Below are positions 58,109 to 64,000 of a stretch of DNA of 64,000 bases, piece after piece. The notes under the pieces were generated by a model, which did no database searches, was not told the origin of the DNA, and was given only the letters and a program-made list of their open reading frames with translations. How positions within the stretch are numbered: position 1 is the stretch's first letter; each line of letters opens with the position of its first letter. Origin of the DNA: Kappaphycus alvarezii. Lineage: Eukaryota; Rhodophyta; Florideophyceae; Gigartinales; Solieriaceae. Both the position numbers and the translations under genes were made by a program. The stretch is from NCBI GenBank assembly GCA_002205965.3, contig NADL03000649.1, positions 248,001-312,000 on the forward strand. Direction: 5' to 3'.

Positions 58109-59175
58109 TCATTGCCGCATCGACTCGCCGCCGCGGCTGTGCCCTCTGTCGGGCATTTCTCCGTCTCGCAGACACCACCCCCTCGCCGCTAAGCCCACCA
58201 CCAACACGGCCACCAACCCACCTGCCGCGCCTCCAACGACAGCCCACCCATTCACTGTACGGTCCCCAATTTGAAACGAGAACCACCCTCTCCAACCCCT
58301 CATTCTCCCTTCCCGACTCCCCTTCGTTCCCCGTTCCCTGTTCGATCTGCGTATCATCCACCTCCGGGGGTTTACCACTTCACATTGATCCGCCCCTACT
58401 TTCCCTTCGACATTCAGCACCAAGGTTTGCATCTGCGTCATAATCGGGCCCGGATTATGTTGTCCATAGTTGGATCCTATTGCCGGCGTCATCAAATCGT
58501 TATTGCTACCATCCCCCGCGCCATAATCCGCCTCCGATAGATGATACAATGAGGACCCGACCAGAAACGGTCGCGGTGCATACAGCCTTGCAACGCGCTT
58601 TGACTCTGACACAAACCACAAGTTATTCCCGGTCAACACAGTACCCAAACTACGCGGATCATCCTTATACGCTGTGATATTGCAGCCATCTTGATTGGCC
58701 ATAAACGCGTCGAATCGGCCGGTCACACTTTCCCGTACAAATATGGCCGAGTAAGAGAGATCGACTGGACTCAAAGAATGCCAATATTGCCACCCGACAT
58801 GAACAAACCGTGATATACCTCATGCAAACATACGGTGACCAGGTCAAACTGTCCTGAAGGGGGCCGTGCATCCAAGCCAGTATACCAGTCTGCCTGTGTA
58901 TTGAGGGTCATCAATATATCAAATTGGGCATTGCCCGTATAACCCGCATTCAACTCCTCACCGACAACGCCTCAGCCAAGGCGACAGGACAGATGAAATC
59001 ATTGACGATCCAATTTCGAGTAGGTTGTCCCTGTCCGAGAATTAACGAGTCACCGATGTCGAAAAGTTGACGCGGACAGTGACAGGAACAGAGGAGATCC
59101 AATTGGAAGCCGCGAGTCGCATGCAATAATCGATGGCGTTACGATGAGAGGGGTATGGGTGCCAATAATGGTTGG
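58109..59175 (-). CDS. HExxH zinc metallopeptidase, probably secreted or surface-anchored, with C-terminal membrane segment; frames broken
   Basis: Read on the minus strand. IDYCMRLAASNWISSVPVTV (59133-59074) and LNAGYTGNAQFDILMTLNTQ lead into QFDLVTVCLHEVYHGLF, with the HEVYH zinc motif at 58824-58810. VDLSYSAIFVRESV, FLVGSSLYHLSEADY and NNDLMTPAI follow; the last is a plausible Met-turn, and HLSE...LMTP is typical of a family of secreted HExxHG peptidases. The last ~45 residues contain a hydrophobic Gly/Ala/Val helix (about 58255-58175) and a charged tail ending at 58109, suggesting a membrane anchor. At least two one-base shifts lie between 58770 and 59050. The start was not determined; upstream is Ser/Pro-rich in all minus frames. 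The exact peptidase family is uncertain. Confidence 0.7.
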
Positions 59176-60950
59176 GGTAAAGAGGAGAGTGCGGGGAGTT
59201 GACGGTGGACGGATGGACGGAGGGGCTGGAAAAGTTGCGGTCGAAAGGAGAGGCGCGGTCAAGGGAGAGGGGGAATATCGATGGGGATTTCACAAATACT
59301 AAACGATTTGAGTTTCGACATGTAGGGGTGCTGGGGTGGGATGGGAAAGGAGGAGGAGGAGGGTTAGAGCGGGTAGGTAGTGGGTGTGGGCGGGTGAGGA
59401 GACATTGCGAGGAGGGCATTTCAGAAGGAGGGGGATGGGGCGAGGGGAGGGAGAGCGAGGAAGATGGGGAGTGATGGAAAAGGGATGTGGAGGGCTGGAG
59501 ATGAGAGTTGCTGATAGTGAAGGACTGACATGTTTGAGGGCGGGGGTGATGTGAGACTGAGGGGTGCGGGTGGGAATTCGTGAATGAGTGGATACGGGGT
59601 AGAGGGTGATGAGGTTGTGAAAGATGACGTGAGGTGATTGGAGTGGGGCAAATACGGAGAATTTGTGTGGTTTTCTCCGGGTTTTCCGGGATGATTTCCG
59701 GTAGCGAAAAGTTTAGAGCATTGCAGTTGCTGTATCTCGTGCGGGTGTGCCGGAGGTTCATGATTCAAGGATGGATTGAGGATGGTCAGAGGCGAACGCG
59801 AAAAGAGGGGAGGAGGGAAGGGAGAGGTGGGGGAGGCAACGGTGGAGACAGACATGGAGAAGACGATGAAGATGTGCTGTGCAAGTGGGGAGGTTTGTAG
59901 GACGGCAATGTGATAGAGAGAAGACGCGCGATGATTAGGCGTTGTTGTAAGTGACGAGGTTGATGGATGCAAGGTGGATGAAGAGATTTACTGAGATGGA
60001 CGTGGAACGTGGCGAGTTGGTGAGGAGATGAAAAGTATCAGAGCGGTGGATGATGGCCACGTTGCGAATCAAGACAGAGAAGTATCTTGAGGACCCTGCT
60101 GCACTATAGGTACTGCTCTCTCGTCCAAGACAAGGAGCAACTCGAGCACAGGTCCATACGGAATAGCACGTGCATTTGCATTGAAGGACATCGGGGCAGT
60201 GTCGATAAGGCGTAGAAAACAAACATAGCAGAGTGGAGATCTAATGTTTGGCCAGGCCTGGCCGAGCCGTGCGAGCTGTACCGAGCGGTGCCGAGCGGTT
60301 GTTGTTTACTGTATTGTAGAGTACGACTGTAAAGGATAGGTTGCACGTGCGCGCGACACACCGTAAGGTTAGGGTTTATGCCCGTTGTAACTTACAGCAT
60401 GTACAGTACGTACTGTAATGTTGTTTTGATTGACAAGTAGAAGTGTACAGTTTGTACAAGCTGGCAGGTACTGTAGGTAGGAAGGCGGATGCAAGTGGAG
60501 TCCAGGATTGTACAGCGCAGTCGTGTGCAGTATGGCACCGCATAAAAATCGTTCAATCTCGAGATACGGCAATTGGCCACACATTTTATCCAAATGTCAA
60601 GATTGAAAGCAATCTGGGTCACCCGTTGAAGTCCATATTTGTTGGTACTGTAAGGCATGATAAGGGTACAGTACAGTACAGTATGTGACAATACTGTATA
60701 AATACTGTTTTTTTTGAATATTGAACAATAAGAAAAAGGAGCACCAAGATCATAAACAAGCCAATAGGAAAACACCTACGATGTGCATGTGACGTGGCAT
60801 TGAAAGCCGAATCGGAGGGGGAGATTTTTGGCGGCATCTCAGCGCATGATTATGGTCATCATAATTTCCATTTTCCATTCTCCATTCGAACCGTCTCGAT
60901 GATGTCAACATCAACTTGAATCTTTAATTCTTCCCTTCAATTTTGTCACC
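59176..60950. other. Intergenic: purine/pyrimidine-asymmetric promoter region and TACAG tracts
   Basis: 59176-59900 is strongly G/A-rich on +, so the minus strand reads Ser/Pro-rich. It is probably the 5' flank, or the undetermined N-terminus, of the metallopeptidase. TACAG/ACTGTA motifs occur at 60400-60475 and 60664-60715. A small CCGAGC-rich cluster lies at 60253-60300. No other gene is visible between the two divergently arranged genes. Confidence 0.4.
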
Positions 60951-61229
60951 TTGAAACCCTCATACTTTTTATATTTCATCCTCCCGTTCACCTCCCTCAT
61001 TTACATCCTTTACTCCTCCACATTTAAACCCTCCCAGATCGCTCCTCCAGCTCTCACTCCCAACCCCGCCACCCCTCCCCGTCCAAAACCACACCTCTTC
61101 CCATCCCCACAGCACGAAATGCTCTCATCGACCACAACCCACATCAACCACACTACTTCCAAACCCTTCTGTAACAACCCCTCTAAACATCCTCCCACCC
61201 ACCAACACACCCCCCATCCAAAACTCATC

Positions 61230-61673
61230 ATGCCTCACTCTGCATTTCTCCCCACCGCCCCCTCCGCAATCATTCAAACTCCCGCCACTCCCGTACCCGC
61301 TCCCCCGTCAACCGCCCATCAGCCAGATTCAAACCGTCTCTGACGATCAACTCACCGCCCTTGCAAGCACCACTCCCATCGTCGTGCTCAAGTGCTTCGC
61401 CCCATATTGTGCCGGTTGTCGTGGCGTGGAGCCCAAATTTCGTAAGATTGCCGCCGCCTATGAAAACCTTCCTGATAATCAAGCCACTTTTGTTCAAATT
61501 GACTATGCACGTTATGAGGCTTTTGCAGAAATCGTCTCGGTGTGGAAAGCCTTCCGTTTTTTGGCATTTGGAATGATGGTGAGTATGTTGGCGGGGAGGC
61601 CATGGGTTGGCAAAGTGTCGCAAACAAGTTGTGTCGTAAGATTGATGATGTCTTAGAGTCGCGTCGTCACTAG
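61230..61673 (+). CDS. Thioredoxin-like protein with CAGC active site
   Basis: VVLKCFAPYCAGCRGVEPKF carries a CxxC redox motif (CAGC rather than WCGPC) from about 61384. FVQIDYARYEAFAE and, in the next frame, WNDGEYVGGEAMGW and VANKLCRKIDDVL complete a thioredoxin fold and end at TAG 61671. The layout recalls atypical plastid thioredoxins (ACHT-like), which is inference. The switch near 61555-61565 is fixed by one more T in a T6 run. A second shift between 61232 and 61320, perhaps in a C5 run, separates the core from an N-terminal Pro/Thr/Ser-rich extension starting at ATG 61230 (or ATG 61120). That extension could be an organelle-targeting presequence. No intron is needed. Confidence 0.8.
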
Positions 61674-63572
61674 CTCACCCACCCACACCATTCACTACAC
61701 CCCCTTTGTTGCGCCACTGCCTGTCCTGGCCTTGTCCCACCTATCGTATGTTTGTTCTCTACCGCTATCGTATATGCTACTTTTGCATAGCTGTGTGGTA
61801 TGGACAGACAGATCCCCCTTGAATCGGGGTAAAACAAAAATCAATCATTCCTGGTATGATCGTCGTCGAGCCTCTAGCAGCCACGTGTGTTCTCTGTCAG
61901 TTTATCTCACGCTGTCACAATTTGATGTTTTTGTCTTGTTGTCTAAAACTAGATATACGTCGTATCCATGAAGCTTACGCCTGTAAAAGCTATTGCCTTG
62001 ACCACTGACAGGCCTCGCATCACCACACGCAGTCCATAGACTCGCCCATTTTACTTCAGTCTTCATCATGTCCAACGACTAGAGTACACCCTATGCCCAA
62101 CCAACGCAGCAGTCTGTCAATGCGAGCCCACAGTATTCTACTTTCTCCCAGTTTCTTGAACCCGATACAAAACCCCTGTCATCAACCCCGTCTATCGTTC
62201 TAGCCTCACTAGCTATACCACAACCCCATCAGTACCGGCCACATTACCAACCAAAGTCACGTTTTGCCCATCATCTACATCTATACAGTCACCCGCCCTG
62301 AGACTGATATTTCAGCTCCGGATCAATCACGACCCGAAACCCTGCACATCACTCCATCCAAGGCAACGTCCAGGCCCATCATCAACCACAATTTACAACC
62401 TACAAGTAACTCTTCCTTCGAATTATATCCCATTCAAACACCACACAGATTCAATTCTCCTTGTAGCACATGTCACACTTGCGCACTGGTCACGAGACTT
62501 GCCAATACCAACACTATCATACAAAATGAACTAAAGCACATCTTTGCTCCAGTTTGTTTCCCTCGATGGCACTCCTTCCGCGCGGCACACTGCCGCAAAA
62601 TGTGCCACGCTTAGAGTTGTTGGAACAAGGTTGCACACCTTTCATCCCCATAAACATGAATGCCTTACATGCATCTTGGCCTCGAGAGAAGAGGCGGCTT
62701 TTCTGTCCTCATGTTGGACTGGTGGAAAGCAGGCAACATACGTATGCTTCCGTTTCCATACTTGCTATGCATACCTTTGACAAAATACTCTACACATGCC
62801 ACAAGTCTGACAAGGGTGCATGCCCCACTATTTCAGAGCTCCTCTTTACGTCGCCATTCCCATATGCAACAGTATCAAATCTTTAGGCCGACATCTCTAA
62901 AGCACTGCATAGTAAGGTTTAGGGTGATACCCCAGCCCCCTCATGTAAGACACAACAGAGTAACCATTAAGCTTCCAATGTAAGGTCTTACCCTCATAAC
63001 AGGTGGTCTACTTTGTTTTACGAAAGACGCTTGGCAACCTCAACATGGCTTTCAAGCACGAATGATTCCACAGTCCTTTAGTCAGTTCAGTATGCAGTTC
63101 CCTTTGATCGCCTTTGAGGCGCGTGTAGACCTGTGCAAACAGGTAACTTGAAGCTTCCCCTGTGATAGATATTTACCAGTCTCAATCCCTGTCACAGTGA
63201 TCCTCTCGGCCCCAGCAGCATCTCTGTCAAAGCAGTTGTTACCCAGCAACTACCAAATCAGCATGTCCTGCGTCCGAGGCACGCGCGCGCCTCGGGCGCA
63301 ATCGCACCACAACCCACAAATACCATCGTAATCCGTAATATTCACAACTCCTCCCTTACCGCAACCAACGGAAGCAGAGGCTCCAACGCGAAGGCAACCC
63401 CCCGGCAGCGATTGACAAACTTCTCTAGTTAAGACATGTAAATTCAAAAATTTTTGACCACGCAACAATCCAAGCTAGCTCTCCAGTTCACGTGCAATAC
63501 CCTCCATAGCTGCCCTATCTTGTTCGCTTACCTTGGCCCACCACGCACCCATTGCCGCTTGTTTCACACTCT
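61674..63572. other. No supported gene
   Basis: Frames of up to 116 codons (62264-62614, 62554-62886) are Thr/Pro/His-rich or overlap each other and show no domain. Probably intergenic or untranslated sequence between the thioredoxin-like gene and the acidic gene. Confidence 0.4.
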
Positions 63573-64000
63573 TCACAAGTACTCAACCTCGTTGATATCA
63601 TCCAGGGCGTTGTACTCGAATGCACCTTCGTCATCATCTGATTCGTCAAAAGTATCAAATTCAAACAGGCCTCCATCGAAACCCCCATTCGTTTGTAGTT
63701 GCTCGAGCACGGAAACCGGGAGGCCTGTTCCAACAGCCAATCTCTCCAGACCGTCTCCACTGTTCTGCCCAATTTCATCCACAAAGTTCGTTGCATCTTC
63801 GTCGTCTCCCAAGTCTGACCCCGCATCGGCGTCTACTTGCCCAAACGTCTCAAAACTCGTAGAAATGCCGTTGCCTCAGATGCCGCGGCAAGCGAAGCGA
63901 GATTTTGACCGGCGTTCTCGGCGGACTTGGAGGCAGCGGCTCTTTGTCATCAATCATCTCTTCAATCTCAGCGCTAGATTCAGCAGGTGAGGCTTGGAGT
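63573..64000 (-). CDS. C-terminal part of an acidic protein, running off the right edge
   Basis: On the minus strand, EEMIDDKEPLPPSPPRTPVK (about 63960-63900) and, after a frame change, GSDLGDDEDATNFVDEIG, then FEFDTFDESDDDEGAFEYNA, ending at the stop just below 63576. Asp/Glu-rich, low-complexity composition suggests a disordered tail of a nuclear or regulatory protein. The overlapping + frame (63454-63990) is Ser/Pro-rich as expected of an antisense reading. I do not recognise the family; one frame shift near 63860 is inferred. Confidence 0.5.

Noticed and set aside
59042..59972. Long Ser/Pro/His-rich minus frames as a separate proline-rich gene
   Set aside because: Two frames stay open side by side because the + strand is G/A-rich. 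More likely promoter or leader sequence of the metallopeptidase.
60365..60380. GGTTAGGGTTTA as telomere-like repeat
   Set aside because: It is a single partial occurrence without tandem copies.
63454..63990. 178-codon Ser/Pro-rich plus-strand ORF
   Set aside because: The minus strand carries an acidic, low-complexity protein whose antisense reads as Ser/Pro-rich; the minus reading is more protein-like.

Overview
This window looks like transposon-dominated nuclear DNA from a eukaryotic alga. A red alga is my best guess, with moderate to low confidence. No bacterial operons, CRISPR arrays, rRNA or convincing tRNA genes are visible. Host genes are few, compact and apparently intronless: a eukaryotic type II glutamine synthetase (about 26.5-27.5 kb, +), an HExxH metallopeptidase (about 58.1-59.2 kb, -), a thioredoxin-like gene (about 61.2-61.7 kb, +), an acidic protein running off the right edge (63.57-64.0 kb, -) and possibly a short ORF whose start resembles the histone H3 tail (33.6 kb, +). 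Pentanucleotide (TACAG)n / (CTGTA)n tracts recur near genes and element edges.

Layout from left to right. 0-1.9 kb is the 3' end of an LTR retrotransposon: an ORF carrying a duplicated domain, a purine tract and a ~719 bp LTR. A related direct copy of that LTR lies at 56.4-57.1 kb. 2.1-3.6 kb holds a non-LTR tail and a decayed Harbinger transposase. 3.6-13.6 kb is AT-rich with only relics (a Ty3/gypsy RNase H, a Ty1/copia RNase H). 14.2-15.7 kb is a Tigger/pogo relic. 16.2-22.7 kb is a Ty1/copia element (copia-1) with ~105-111 bp LTRs, interrupted twice. 28.6-33.2 kb holds fragments of two related non-LTR families (called A and B here), including an inverted pair. 34.0-38.0 kb is a minus-strand Ty3/gypsy element (gypsy-1). 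38.7-41.99 kb holds two different Harbinger-like transposases.

41.99-54.68 kb is a three-level nest. A copia element (copia-2) is split into a gag-integrase half and an RT-RNase H half by a minus-strand gypsy element (gypsy-2, LTRs at 43.84 and 53.29 kb). Gypsy-2 is itself split by the best preserved element of the window, a non-LTR retrotransposon (family A, about 46.3-49.8 kb) with an RT whose catalytic box reads YHDD and a C-terminal zinc-binding plus PD-(D/E)XK-like region.

Frame breaks are everywhere. In glutamine synthetase, the thioredoxin-like gene, family A and copia-2 many of them are one-base changes in short homopolymers while conserved residues are retained. Uncorrected sequencing indels are therefore a serious alternative to pseudogenisation for the host genes. 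The older transposon relics, with stops and lost catalytic residues, are genuinely decayed.
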